Assembly (NCBI GenBank): GCA_016748015.1
Contig: JAAOMT010000276.1
Coordinates: 34,903-98,902, forward strand
DNA: 64,000 bases
Direction of reading: 5' to 3'
DNA from: Geosiphon pyriformis
Lineage: Eukaryota; Glomeromycota; Glomeromycetes; Archaeosporales; Geosiphonaceae
Part shown: positions 35,926-47,955 of the stretch, piece by piece
Position numbering within the stretch: the stretch's first letter is position 1
Layout of the letters: the number at the start of each line of letters is the position of its first letter
The notes under the pieces: generated by a model
Told to the model about the DNA's origin: nothing
What the model saw: only the letters and a program-made list of their open reading frames with translations
Databases searched by the model: none
Made by a program: the position numbers and the translations under genes

Positions 35926-38078
35926 CTATTAGCTAATATGTTTTTTGGTGTAAGGTAGCTTTAAAATTCTCTTCAGTGATTGTTTTTGTTGAGTAGGATA
36001 GTATTATTTATTTAATTGGTAATGTAGCTTTTTTTTCATAAACTAGTTTGAATGGTGTAAACTGAGTTGTATTTTGTTTTAATGTTTGATATGCAAAGAG
36101 TATAAAAAGTATGAATAAGTCTCATTCTTGTTCATTTTCATAACTTATTTTTGCTAAAGCTTTACACAGTGTTTGGTTAAATTGTTCTACCAGTCTGTTT
36201 GTTTATAAGTGATATGATAACAATAAAAGACATTTTATTCCAAACCATTGACTTAATTCGGTTAATGTATTATTGACAAAATGCATTTTTTGATTGAATA
36301 GCAGTTTTTTCAGGCATCTGTGTCTGCAAATTAGATCTTGGTATACAAACTCAGCTATTGTTTAGCATCTGCTACTTGGATGGCTCTGGCTTCTGGCCAT
36401 TTTGTCAAGTAATTTATAGCTACAGCAATATAACAATTTTCTTTGGATATTATGAAGAGAGAACTAACCAAATCAATCCTAATTCTATCAAATAAATTTC
36501 CAACTGGAATGGGTCAAAGTGGTTCTGTTGTTCTGGCTCCTTCTCTTTACTGACATGAGTCACAATTAAGCATGTATTCGAAAATGTCTTTGTATATTGT
36601 TGGCCAATAGTATAAATTTAGGATTCTTTCAAAGGTAACATCTTTGTTGAAATGTTTTGTAATGGAATCAAAATGCATACTATGTAATATAGTTTTTTTT
36701 TCATTGTTTTTGATAATTTATTGTGAGGTGGAGTGGTTTCAGCATTTTTATTAATATAGTTGGTTGTCTTGAATAAAATAATTTTGGGCTTGTTTTTGTA
36801 TGATACTTTGTTCCTGTTAAGATAATATCTTCTTGAAATGTAGTGTTAATAGATACTGATGTAATCAGTAATAATTGGTTGTGTCCATAAGTCTGGGATT
36901 AGGTTTGTGGCATTCTTAACAAACTGTTGGCATTGGTGTTTTTGGATCTTTCCTTGTAATAAACTTTGAGTGAGAATTGTTGCAAATAAGTACTCCATCT
37001 TGCATATTTTTTTTCTAGTTGTGGATTGTTGAGTAATCAAACAAGTTCCTTATAATTAATATATAGATTAAAAAGCAAACTGAAATAATGTCTCCATGTC
37101 TATATGGCTCAATAAATGACAAGACATTTTAGATCTGTTGTGCTGTAATTTTTTTCTGCTGGACTAGTGTTGTAACTGGCATAAGCAATTAGATATTTTC
37201 TATTGTCTAGTTTTATTTATAATAAGACTGCTCCTAAGGCATTTTTCGAGACATCTGTAGTGACAATAAACTATTTAATAAAATTTGGGTAAATTAGGAT
37301 TGGATATGTGATCAATCATTATTTAAGATAGTTAAATGCTTTCTGTTGGTTTTTTTTTCATAGATACTGTATGTGTTTGGATAACAACTGGTGAAGTGGT
37401 TTTGTGATAGTCAAGAATCTTTTGATAAATTGTCAATAGTATCCTGTTAATCCTAAAAATCTTTGTAATTCTCTAAAATTAATTGGAGCTGGAAAATCTT
37501 TGACTTTTTGGATCTTATTTGGGTCGGATTTGACTTTATTTTTTCCAATTATGTGTTCCAGGAATTTCAACTCAGTCTTTCTAAAGAAACATTTATCAAG
37601 ATTGAGTTTCAATCTAGCACTACGAAGACATTTAAAGACTTACTAAAGATGAAACAAATAATTGTCAAATGTTTCTAAGAAGACATTGATGTTATTAAGA
37701 TATACTATGACTGATTTCTATAAGATTCCTTTGTACACAATATTCATAAGATGCTGAAAAGTAGCAGAAGTATTATAGAGTCCAAAAAGCATTATATTGA
37801 ACTCAAAGTTTTTATCTTGGGTAATAAATGCCATTTTTTCTTTGTTTTTGGAGTCCATTTTACCTACTAATATCTACTGGCTAGATCTAATAATGAGAAC
37901 CATTTTTTGTTTTCTAAATTGTTCAGAATTTTTTAAATAAGAGGTGTAGGGTAACTATCTCCTCAAGTGATACTGTTTAGCTTCCAGTAGTCTACACAAA
38001 ATCTTATTTTCTCATTTTTCTTAATGACCAGAACTATTAAAAAGGACCAAAAGCTTAGTAATTCTTTAATCAAGCCAT
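35926..38078 (-). pseudogene. Element C: integrase, RNase H and RT (right part)
   Basis: Minus-strand continuation of the copy interrupted by F1. Integrase, RNase H and RT blocks can be followed at the same spacing as in F1, with many stops. The RT catalytic box reads VYLNN instead of YLDD (about 37,690-37,710), both Asp codons having become Asn. The match ends at the block equivalent to the F1 segment NNGLIQL, exactly where the F2 LTR begins. The rest of element C (dUTPase to 5' LTR) is not found in the window. Confidence 0.82.
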
Positions 38079-39049
38079 TGTTACCAGTAGAATTTTAGCT
38101 ATTAATTAGCATGAAATTACCCTTATAATTTCTATTATTAATTAGCATATATTATTATTATTTCAATTATTACTTATTATTTAATCAAATTATTAAATAT
38201 CATTACTTAATCAATAATCTGAGTTGTATCATAGAAATTAAAATGATCAAATTACACAATATTTTGAACCATTTAATATAGTCAAAATTCGCCGAAATTA
38301 ATGAAAATTGGCCGAAATAATTAATAGTTTAGTGAAATAATTTGTAATTTGCCAAAATGTATCTTTAGTTCACCAAAATTATAGCAAAAAAAAAGTACAA
38401 GTTTAAAGACTAGTATTACAACAAATTGTATAAAAAAAGAGCTTTTCTCTTCAAAAAAATGTATCTTCTCATAGTATCTTACCATAACATTCTACTTTAA
38501 ATATCTTAAATTAAAACAAATCATTTTTTACATATCTTAAATAAAAATTAAATATTCGAAAACCAAATTCTTAAATTATTACACTTGAAATTCTCTCAAC
38601 ACAATTAACATTTTAAAATTGATTAGCTACCAATTTCAATAAACTGTTAGTGACTCTAGATCTGGATAAAAAACGGTTTTCTTGACAAAATTCTATTTTT
38701 TTTACATTTTCTTTATTTTTCTTTTCTTTTCTTATCATAATCATTAAGATAGCCTACAGACAAGATTTCTGTAGAGGAGTTGACTTTTACAGTAAAGTAA
38801 CTACATATTTTAGTGAGCTTCCAGACAAGCAATTCCTGGAAAAGAGTTGATGTTTACTACAATATAACTACATAAAGTAACTGGCACAGAATTGGCCATT
38901 CTACTTATAAGTTCAGCAGTTTAAATTATAGAAAATAATTTGAAATAAATTTGGTTATTGAAGGTTCAATTGCTTCCAGAAAACAAAAAATTAGCAACAA
39001 ACAAATAGTAACAACATTCAAGAAAAGAAACCAAAAACCTTTAGTAACA
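38079..39049 (+). repeat. F2 5' LTR (971 bp)
   Basis: It runs from TGTTACCAG to AGTAACA. It pairs over its full length with the LTR at 46,985-47,955 and with the reverse complement of the solo LTR at 17,036-18,021. The following TTTGATGCTTTTC resembles a decayed primer-binding site beginning TTTGGTGC, as in F1. Confidence 0.93.
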
Positions 39050-40915
39050 TTTGATGCTTTTCCATGGAAATAACACAGCAATAACAACTTTAAAGTGGCA
39101 ATCACATCAGACACAACAAATCTAGAGTATTGTTAATTAATTTACACTCACTGCAAACAAAGATTCAACATCCCAAACAAAATTGAAGTTATCAAAAAAT
39201 CACTATACCAATATATTAAAAACTGCATCAACAATTATCTTTTTGGAAACCACAATATTTTAGAAGTTAAAAGCAACTTCTACAATAATTTATTATACTA
39301 TTTACTATTAAGAACTAAAGACCTTAACAGTGAAACACTTGTCACTTACTTTCAAGAACTTAACTTTAGCATTATTCAGTATTGTGAAAAAAAATATCCA
39401 GTACAATTCAAATACTCTCTTAACTTTGAATCAAAAACAGAAACAAGCAACAAAGACAAACAAAAAGTGAAACAATACTCAAAAACTACTCCAAACACTC
39501 TAATACCACCAAAAACAACTGCCAAACATCTGCAAACACCTGAACAAGGAACCAGTGTCAAATTACCACTTTCTATTACACCATTTCTAATTTTACTTGT
39601 TTGACCACAAACACCAAATTTACCACTTATCTGTTTCTTCAGACCAAAAAATTTTCAGTCACCTAAAAATTTTACTCAACAGCAAGAACCAATATCAACC
39701 AGCACCAATCTTTTTGATTACTTACAAGAAAACAAAAGTAATCATTCAGAGAACTTAGAAAGTAAAAAAACTAAATCAGAATCAGAAGAAATTACAGAAA
39801 ATGAAAAAGAAATAATAATTGTGTATATTGCAAAAATCTCAGAATTTACTGGTGAAAATAATAATACCAGCTCTTAAGAATGGCTTAACAAAGTCCAGAA
39901 AGCAAAAGATGCAAATGGATAGAATGCAGCAAGAATGCTCAAAACAATCTTATACTTCCTTCAAGGAACTGCAGCAGAATAATTTGAAAACTTAGAAAAA
40001 CTCTTTGAAAACTGGCAAGCATTCAAAAATGCTTTCCTGCAACAATTTATTGACAATAACACTTTTATTATTCTTTAAAATTGCTTTTCTAATTCAATTA
40101 AGAAACATTGGAAACTGTCATGAGCTATCTTAGAAAATTCAACAAACTCCTTTAATGAATTCAACAATTAGAAACCAATGAATACTATTCCAATACCCAG
40201 ATTTTGGATTAATTTATAGCAGGATTAAAAGACAAGTTAATCAAAAAAGTTTGCCCACATGCTTCAGAAGATTTAGCAACTGTCATTAGACATGTAAAAA
40301 ACTATGAAATAGCAATGGAAGAAGCAAATCATATCAAACTTGTGAATCTTGTTATTGGAAAAACCAGCTTAACAGCTAAAAAAAAATTGAGCAACTTACA
40401 AAGAAAGTTGAAAACTATTTTACTAACTAACAATAACAACAACAAACACAAAGATATTAGCCACCACAATAATAAAACCAAAACAACTACCCATTATCAT
40501 CTAACAATTAAAACCAAAGTTGTCACTATTGTGAGATTTCAGGACATTGGAAATGAGACTGCAAAAAGTTACAAAAAGACCAACAAAACAGGAATAATTA
40601 ACATTACTCTTCAACACAGCAATCTCATTATCAGCCTTTACTACCAGCCTACTATTCCCCGAGATCTCAACAGCAAAACAATTATTATCAGTCTGCTCTA
40701 TAGTAGCAATATCAACAACTTATACCAATCCAACAGTATCAACAACCACCTACACAACAATATCAAGTACCAGTCCAAAGATTGGTTCAATACAACTAAT
40801 TTATATCACAAAACCGTTTTTCAATAAACAACAACAAGATCAACTCAAACAACCAGTTGGTTTCCTAAAATTCTGGTCAGCAAAAATCCAATCACTACCA
40901 CACTTAATCCAGTTA
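39050..40915 (+). pseudogene. F2 gag
   Basis: A capsid-like block is readable at about 39,830-40,310 (ISEFTGENNN, WLNKVQKAKDANG, then ILYFLQGTAAE and AFKNAFLQQFI), typical of the retrotransposon gag family. Stops and frame changes are frequent. A Gln/Asn-rich stretch follows (40,430-40,900), which includes the frame at 40,315-40,827. Only its general position suggests nucleocapsid; I see no clear CCHC knuckle. Confidence 0.7.
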
Positions 40916-41099
40916 TTTTACAATGCCTGAAGGATCAGATTTTCAACAAACTGCACTTTCTGAAGGTGAAGTTGCAGTATCAAGATCAAACTCTTCCAAC
41001 AATACTATTCTACCAGCCCAAATTGTTCAAAATACCAACCTTTCAGATATATTTTCATTCGAATTTGAAGCAAATAAATCACCATTCTTACTTAATAAT

Positions 41100-41570
41100 G
41101 CAGTAGTCAATGAACAAAAAGCAATTACAACTATGTATACTGAAGCTGAAGTAAAAGGAAAACCAATTTGGTTAATCTTAGACAGTAGATTAGCTGAAAG
41201 TATTATTTCCTATTAATTAATATAACAGCTTCAAAGAACTGTTAACAGACTAATCCAAACTGTAATTGTGACTGCAGATGGTATAAAAAAGACTCTAGTA
41301 GAAAAAATTAACAACTTTCTATTTACTATTGATGGAATCACCATTCCAGTTAAAGTTCTAGTTATAGATGCACCACAATACCAAGCTTTTGTTGGAAATA
41401 ATTGGCTTCTCAAGACCAATACAAATTTAGATTGAGAAACCCAGAAATTAAAAATTTCATACCAAGAACAATACACCAAAGTACCTGATATCTGTGATAC
41501 TTTTAATAAAAAATCTGAAAAAGCCCCAGTATTTGAATTTGAAGAGAAGAAAGAACTACTAATCACAGAA
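41100..41570 (+). pseudogene. F2 aspartic protease
   Basis: The block IWLILDSRLAESIIS (about 41,168-41,215) matches the active-site region of the F1 protease, with DSG now DSR. It is followed by a stop-bearing continuation and by YQAFVGNNWLLK (41,380s), the same second-half motif as F1. Broken. Confidence 0.75.
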
Positions 41571-41689
41571 ATCTTTATGGCTCTTGAATCACCATCTAAT
41601 TGGGCTGAAAAAACAGAACAAAAATCTTTGAAAAGATCAAAGAATAAAATATAGTTAGATATTCTACACTGGAACTACAGAAACAACCA

Positions 41690-42470
41690 CTTTACATCTC
41701 ACTTAAATGCAAAGATTATAAAAAAAAACTTTCATCAATAAGAGCATATATTTCTCCAGAAGGAGAATATGAAACTTGCACCTGCTACTTTTGCAAAACA
41801 TGTCATAGAAAACGATTTGGATATCCCAAAAGAAGTGAAAAATGGGACAACACTTCTTGCTTTACATGTAGAGATATACTATCAGAAAAATACAACTGGA
41901 TTGATATTGCAATAAGTGGAGGAGTATGTGATTAAACCTGCTAATATGCATTATCAATCTCAAAAAAAGTCAGAAGAGGAACACCCTTTGATGCAGCATA
42001 CAACAGTGCTTTCAACAAACTCTACTACTACCTTCATAATGCTAAAATAATCTTTGATTTAGCAATAGCTTTAATTAATAAAGTCATATAGAAAGATGTT
42101 TGCCAAATAAAAGAAGCTGAGTACATTAAATACACAATAAAATTAACTGAATTCAACTATAAAAATAAAGTAGAAACATATTACCAAATTGCAAGCCACA
42201 CTTATCCAACCTAAAAAGCTCAAATTCAACAATTAAAGCAAATGAACATTCAATTGTGTAAAGAATACATCATGCTTTGTGATAATAAATAGTGTCCAGA
42301 ATATTATGTTCTTAGTATTTTCTTACCCAGCAAAGATGATCAGAAGAAAATTAAGTTTGAAGAACATAAGCCAGAAGAAAAAATTACAACAATCTCAATT
42401 TATCTTACTAAAAACCAGCCTGATATACAATTTAAATACTTTGACAACAATAAAAAAAGAATAAAACCAA
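41690..42470 (+). pseudogene. F2 Cys-rich module
   Basis: It contains CTCYFCKTC, CFTCRDIL and GGVCD (41,775-41,935), then RGTPFDAAYN (41,975s), paralleling KKGTPIETAW in F1. LCKEYIMLC and the CPEYYVLSIFLP block (42,255-42,330) parallel the F1 CCHCLIPSDFEYCDDCD segment, with several Cys lost. The order and spacing match F1, so this is an inherited part of the element. Confidence 0.6.
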
Positions 42471-43087
42471 AAAAAGTCCATGAAATTGATGCAAAATATG
42501 ACCTAAGATATTTTGGCAAAAACACTTTGGTTCTTCAACCAAAATCTTTAACCAAAATCAACCTCAGAATTGCTTTTAAAATACTACCAAAAACAATGGT
42601 ACAAATTACTTTCCAATCATTATTGGCAAGCAAAGAAATTAATGTCAGAGGAAGAGTCATAGATACAGAATATACTGGAGATATTATTATTATGCTACAG
42701 AATGAAACAGACAAATCATTTAGGATTACACATGCCAAAAAAATTGCTCAAGCAATTTATCTACTCTTAATCAACATTTCAGGCTTACAATCAGTTAACA
42801 ACAGAGAACAATTAAAAAAAAGTGAAAAAGGAACTCAAGGTTTTGGTTCAATTGAACAATTTACAATTTTAGTAAACATAACTCTTAATACACAGAATGA
42901 ATCTCACCAAATTCTTCAACTTCTCCAACCAATTACTATTTCACCTTTTGGAGAACATCACGAAATTTACACTTGTTCAAAACCCATCACTACTCAACAA
43001 ATCTTTGAATCCAATAAACAAATCTGTTCACAGCATGAAATCTCAATCCCAAATGTTTATATTCTCAAAGAAATGAAGAATTTTTGA
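42470..43087 (+). pseudogene. F2 dUTPase domain
   Basis: A frame without internal stops covers the domain from 42,527, with the first motif just upstream in the same frame (DAKYDLRYF, about 42,488). Then come GRVIDTEYTGDI with the catalytic Asp and Tyr, KKIAQ, and GTQGFGSIE. Motif 1 has lost its Gly (DAG to DAK), and the SRSSL motif is weakened to SLLAS. A linker like that of F1 follows. Enzymatic activity is unlikely in this copy, but the domain's presence in both elements shows it is a family feature. Confidence 0.85.
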
Positions 43088-43329
43088 GTTACATTCTATA
43101 TCCTAAATAAATATCCTATTGTTTTATTAAATAAATTAGAGATTGGAATCATACATAGCAATATCTTTCAAGATAAAAACTCTTAAATTGTCTCTAATTT
43201 CATCAAAATTGTAAGACATACCCTACTTCCCAATCCAAACATCATCCTTACTATTGAAAGCTACCACTTTTTAGAAGAAAAACTCTCTTGAATTAACATA
43301 GATCTCTTAGAACTCTAACAACAAAGACA

Positions 43330-44700
43330 ACTGAAATAGCTAATAGCTGAATTTGCAGATATATTTGCAAAAGACAACAATGATCTTGGAAAAACTGATA
43401 TTGTTCAACATTAGATTCATACAGAAAATGCCTCATCAAAACAATAACAAGCCTATCAAGTTCCACCTGCCAGCCACCAATTTATCAGAAAAGAGGTCCA
43501 AAAAATACTCAATAATGAATTAATCCAATTATCAAAAAGTTCTTGGATCTTATCAGTAGTTTTTGTCAATAAAAAAATGAAAAAATCAGATTTTGTGTAG
43601 ATTATCATCAATTTAACAGTATAACAATTGGAGATATCTACCCCTTTTTAAGAATTGATGACATGCTAGATGCTCTAGAAAAAGCCAAGTTCTTCTCAAC
43701 TTTAGACTTAGAAAATGGATATTGACAAGTCAAAATGAATCCAAAAGATTGACCCAAAATAGCATTTACCACCCAAGAAAGAAACTATGAGTTCAATGTT
43801 ATGCTTTTTGAATTTTGCAATGCACCAGCAACATTTTAACAACTCATGGATGTTGTATATAAAGAATTTTTATGGCAATTAGTAATTGTCTATCTTGATG
43901 ACACTGATGTGTACTCACCAAGTTTTGAAGTTCATCTTATTTACCTACAAGAAGTTTTTTAATGATTATGAAAAGCAGGATTAAAATTAAACATTGAGAA
44001 GTGTTACTTTAGAAAAACAAGTTTAATTTTTCTTGAATATATTGTTAGCAAAAATGGAGTCAAACCAAATCCTGAAACAATCAGTGTTGTTAAAAACTTT
44101 CAAACTTCCAAAAATACCACAGAATTATGAGGATTTGTAGAATTAGCCTCTTATTATTGGAAATTTATCAAAGGATTCTCAGAGATTGTCAAACCACTCA
44201 ATTATTTTACCAACAAAAATGTGCCATACCAATAAACTGAAGAACAACAAAAAGTCTTTGAAACTTTCAAGACAAAATTGACAACAGTATCAGTTTTTGC
44301 TTACCCAAACTTCAACAAATAGTTTCAACTAGCCACTGATGCTTCACATATAGCATTTGGTATCATCCTTTCACAATTGAATAAAAATGGCCAGGAACAA
44401 ATCATTGTTTATGCCAGTAGAACACTTAAACCAACAAAACTCAAATATGGCTCAACTAAATTAGAAGCTGTTGCAGTTATTTGGGCTCTTAAACACTTTC
44501 AACAATACTCGAAGAATGGAAAAAAATTTGATATCATAACTGACAATATTGGTCTCAAATGGCTCAATAAAAAAAAAACTAAACAAAGTGCCAAACAGTC
44601 TCAATGAAATGATTTTCTAGCAGATTACAAATATATTGTGTACCACAAATCAGAAAAACTACACACCAATGTTAACAGCCTCTCAAGAATGAGACAAGAT
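43330..44700 (+). pseudogene. F2 reverse transcriptase and RNase H
   Basis: RT blocks in order: QVPPASHQFI (43,460s), FCVDYHQFN (43,590s), FSTLDLENGY (43,690s), and VIVYLDDTDVYS (43,885-43,920, YLDD intact). RNase H reads LATDASHIAFGIILSQ (44,335s, catalytic Asp kept), then YGSTKLEAVAV and ITDNIGLKWL. Several TGA/TAA/TAG stops, many at positions where Trp or Gln is expected, break the frame. Confidence 0.88.
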
Positions 44701-46025
44701 TAACACCAACAACAATTCCACCACAACTTACCAACTTACCAACAAAATAACAAAACAACAATAGATCTTAAAAATTATAACAATTTTAAAAACTATTTGG
44801 AGACTCTTATTATGCCAGAAAATTGGTTTTTAAGTAAAAAACATTGATTACAACACCAATTAAAACAATATTTTATATACCACAACAAAATTTATTATAA
44901 AAATTGCCAAAACCCAAACCAACCACTCAGATTAGTACAAGAAAATGAAAAAAAAAAACAATTCTATACAACATGTACACAGATCCTTCTTCAGCATACT
45001 TGGGAAGAGATAAAACAATTCAAAGAACTTTTGAATGTTATTTTTGGCCTCACATGCAAAAAGACATTTAACAATATGTAAAATCTTGTAATAGTTGTCA
45101 AAAAAGATAAGGAACTTGCCCCACAAAATCTCTAAATCCAATCAAAGTTGGAAAATTTTTTGACAGAGTTAAAATTGATTTAGTTGAACTATTACCTATT
45201 ACAACCCAAAGAAATCATTATGTTGCAGTTGCAGTAGATTATTTTACCAAATGGCCTAAAGCTAGAGTCATTCAAAGAGCAGATGCAAAATCAGTAGCAA
45301 ATTTCATTTATGAAGATATTATTTGTAGACATAAATGTCTAATTGAACTTTTATCTGATCAAAAAACATATTTGTAAACAACCTAATATAAAAAATTTGT
45401 GAACAATTCAATGTCAAAGGACCTTTATCATTATCTTATCACTCTCAAACAAATAGACTTGTAGAACATTTCAATAGAACATTGTGTGAATTTTTAACCA
45501 AAATCTTAACAAATTTTAAGTAGGAATGAGATATCTTTATTTTATTAGTGTTACTAGCTTATAAAATACTAAAACAAGATATTATGAAACACACACTATT
45601 TGATCTTACTTATGAAAGAACAGCAATATTACCAATTAATTTCACAGTAGAAACATACTTAATGCAACCAATTAATGAAAAAAACTTTCAAAAAACACTT
45701 CAAAAAAAAGTCTACACTCTCCTTAGTACATTAGAAAGAAAAAAACACATAGCAGCCACTCATATTGAATACTTCTAAGCCATACAAAAAGAAGAACATG
45801 ACAACAAATTGCCACCAGTTACCAACAAATTTAAAGTTGGAAATAAAGTTCTCTTACACAGAACTAAAACTGAAAAACAATGGAGTGGAAAATTTAAACA
45901 TAAATAGAATAAACCATTTTATATTCATGAAATTCTAGGCAATAGATCATACAAGTTAAGACTTAATGAAAAAATACTAGCAAAAGTTGCACATAGAGAC
46001 CAATTAAAACACTATCATTCCTGAA
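44700..46025 (+). pseudogene. F2 integrase
   Basis: Blocks include the zinc-binding N-terminal part around 45,060-45,110, KIDLVELLPIT (45,170s), KWPKARVIQRADAKSVA (45,250s), LLSDQKTYL with the second Asp kept, and QTNRLVEHFNRTLCE (45,450s) with the Glu. The C-terminal GNKVLLHRTK (45,840s) and SYKLRL (45,950s) blocks precede a stop. Broken by frame changes and stops. Confidence 0.85.
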
Positions 46026-46303
46026 CTATTAATTCTACAAATTGGTATACAGTTTCTTTTAATTAATCTTGAAAATATTCCCCGAAATTTAGAACCAATA
46101 GTTATAATAAAACAACAATCAAACTTGAACACTTCATTTAATATTTTTCAATAACCTCTTTAAAATACACAAAACATAAAACAAAAATAGTAAATAATTA
46201 CAAGAAACATTTAAACCCAAAAACAAATAAAAAAACTCTATACCCAAAAATAATTTTCTTTATTCTTTTTTTTTCAAAATTTTATTAGTTAATCATTTTT
46301 ATC

Positions 46304-46984
46304 ATGATTATTTCTCGAAATATTCAACAAATATCTCAAAAATTAGCCTTGAAAACACTTTCTAACTTATCCATAACAATTAATAGAAATCAAATTAATT
46401 ACATTCAGAAAGAAACCACAGCTCCAGTAGTAAATAATTCTCAAATTTAGTACCTTTATAAAAAAAAACAAAAAATCACTCTGAAAATCAGTTATCAGAA
46501 CTGTTGATGCAAGCACTAAAAGAAAACCTTTTAATTGTTCCTATTAACATTCCATCAAATACCACAATACAACAAAAACTTCTACTATTTCTTAATGAAC
46601 AAAATAATGAATATATCTTTATCTATAGATATTTTTATATTGGAAAAGCACTTTATGAACAAAAACTGGAACTTGAAGCAACAAATATTATTTCTGAAGT
46701 TATATAAAAACTAATTTACAATGAATTCAAGACAGCAGCTGAACCAACAAACACTTACTATAAACTTAGAGTAGTATTCAGACTCTATAATTTATTTAAC
46801 ACTTGTAAAAACGTCTTATAAAATCCAATACTTCATTCAATAAAAATTCAATACATTGGAAAGCTCACAGAACTGAAATTTTAACAATTTTCAGACCAAA
46901 TCACTTCAATTATTTTGGACTACTATCTTAACATTACAGATAATACTTGAACTTCAATAGAGCTCAGTCTTGAAGAGAAGATTA
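46304..46984 (+). pseudogene. F2 third ORF, unknown function
   Basis: Between integrase and the 3' LTR a coding-like stretch includes the intact segment 46,504-46,707 (LLIVPINIPSNTTIQQ, YFYIGKALYEQKLELE). It continues with a few stops to LEEKIILPVEF at the LTR border. It corresponds in position and in short blocks to the F1 third ORF. I do not recognise it. A purine-rich run GAAGAGAAGA just before the LTR is the likely polypurine tract. Confidence 0.55.
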
Positions 46985-47955
46985 TATTACCAGTAGAATT
47001 TTAGCTATTAATTAGCATGAAATTACTCTTATAATTTCTATTATTAATTAGCATATATTATTATTATTTCAATTATCACTTATTATTTAATTAAATTATC
47101 AAATATTATTACTCAATTAATAATCTGATTTGTATCATAGAAATTAAGATAATCAAATTACACAATATTTTGAACCATTTAATATAGTCAAAATTCGCCG
47201 AAATTAATGAAAATTGGCCGAAATAATCAATAGTTTAGTGAAATAACTTGTAGTTTGCTGAAATGTATTTTTAGTTCACCAAAATTATAGCAAAGAGAAA
47301 AGTACAAGTTTAAAGACTAGTACTACAACAAGTTGTATAAAAGAAGAGCTTCTTTTTTCAAGAAAATGTATCTTTTTATAGTATTTTACTATAGCATTCT
47401 ACTTTAAATATCTTAAATTAAAACAAATCATTTTTTACACATCAAATAAAAATTAAATATTCGAAAACCAAATTCTTAAATTATTACACTTGAAATTCTC
47501 TCAACACAACTAACATTTTGAAATTGATTAGCTACCAATTTCAATAAACTATTAGTAACTTCAAACCTGAATAGAAAATGGTTTTCTTGACAAAATTCTA
47601 TTTCTTTTACATTTCCTTTATTTTTCTTTTCTTTTTTTATTATAATCATTAGGGTAGCCTACAGACAAGATTTCTGTAGAAGAGTTGACTTTTACAGTAA
47701 AGTAATTATATATTTTAGTGAGCTTTCAGACAAGCAATTTCTGGAAAAGAGTTAATGTTTACTACAACATAACTACATAAAGTAACTGGCACAGAATTGG
47801 CTATTTTACTTATAAGTCCAGCAGTTCAAATTATAGGAGATAATTTGAAGATAAATTCGGTTATTGGAGGTTCAATTGCTTTCAGAAAACAGAAAATTAG
47901 CAACAGACAAATAGTAACAATATTCAAGAAAAAAGACCAAAAACTTCCAGTAACA
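46985..47955 (+). repeat. F2 3' LTR (971 bp)
   Basis: Same length as the 5' LTR and very similar in sequence; its first bases have decayed from TGTTAC to TATTAC. It ends CCAGTAACA. Confidence 0.93.

Larger units (their letters stand above)
38079..47955 (+). mobile_element. Ty3/gypsy-type LTR retrotransposon F2 with dUTPase domain
   Basis: A 9.9-kb plus-strand element with two LTRs of exactly 971 bp. Internal order matches F1: gag, protease, Cys-rich module, dUTPase, RT, RNase H, integrase, third ORF. It keeps the gag capsid segment that F1 has lost. The coding region contains numerous stops and shifts. Flanking 4-mers are CCAT and ACAC, so no target duplication is seen. The flanks are gypsy fragments in opposite orientations, suggesting rearrangement after insertion. 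Confidence 0.92.

Noticed and set aside
39376-39561. Minus-strand frame with a hydrophobic, Val-rich look
   Set aside because: Antisense within the F2 gag region, which reads on the plus strand; no support for a gene.
46304-46984. F2 third ORF as an envelope gene
   Set aside because: No signal peptide, no membrane segment and no Cys pattern of an envelope protein.
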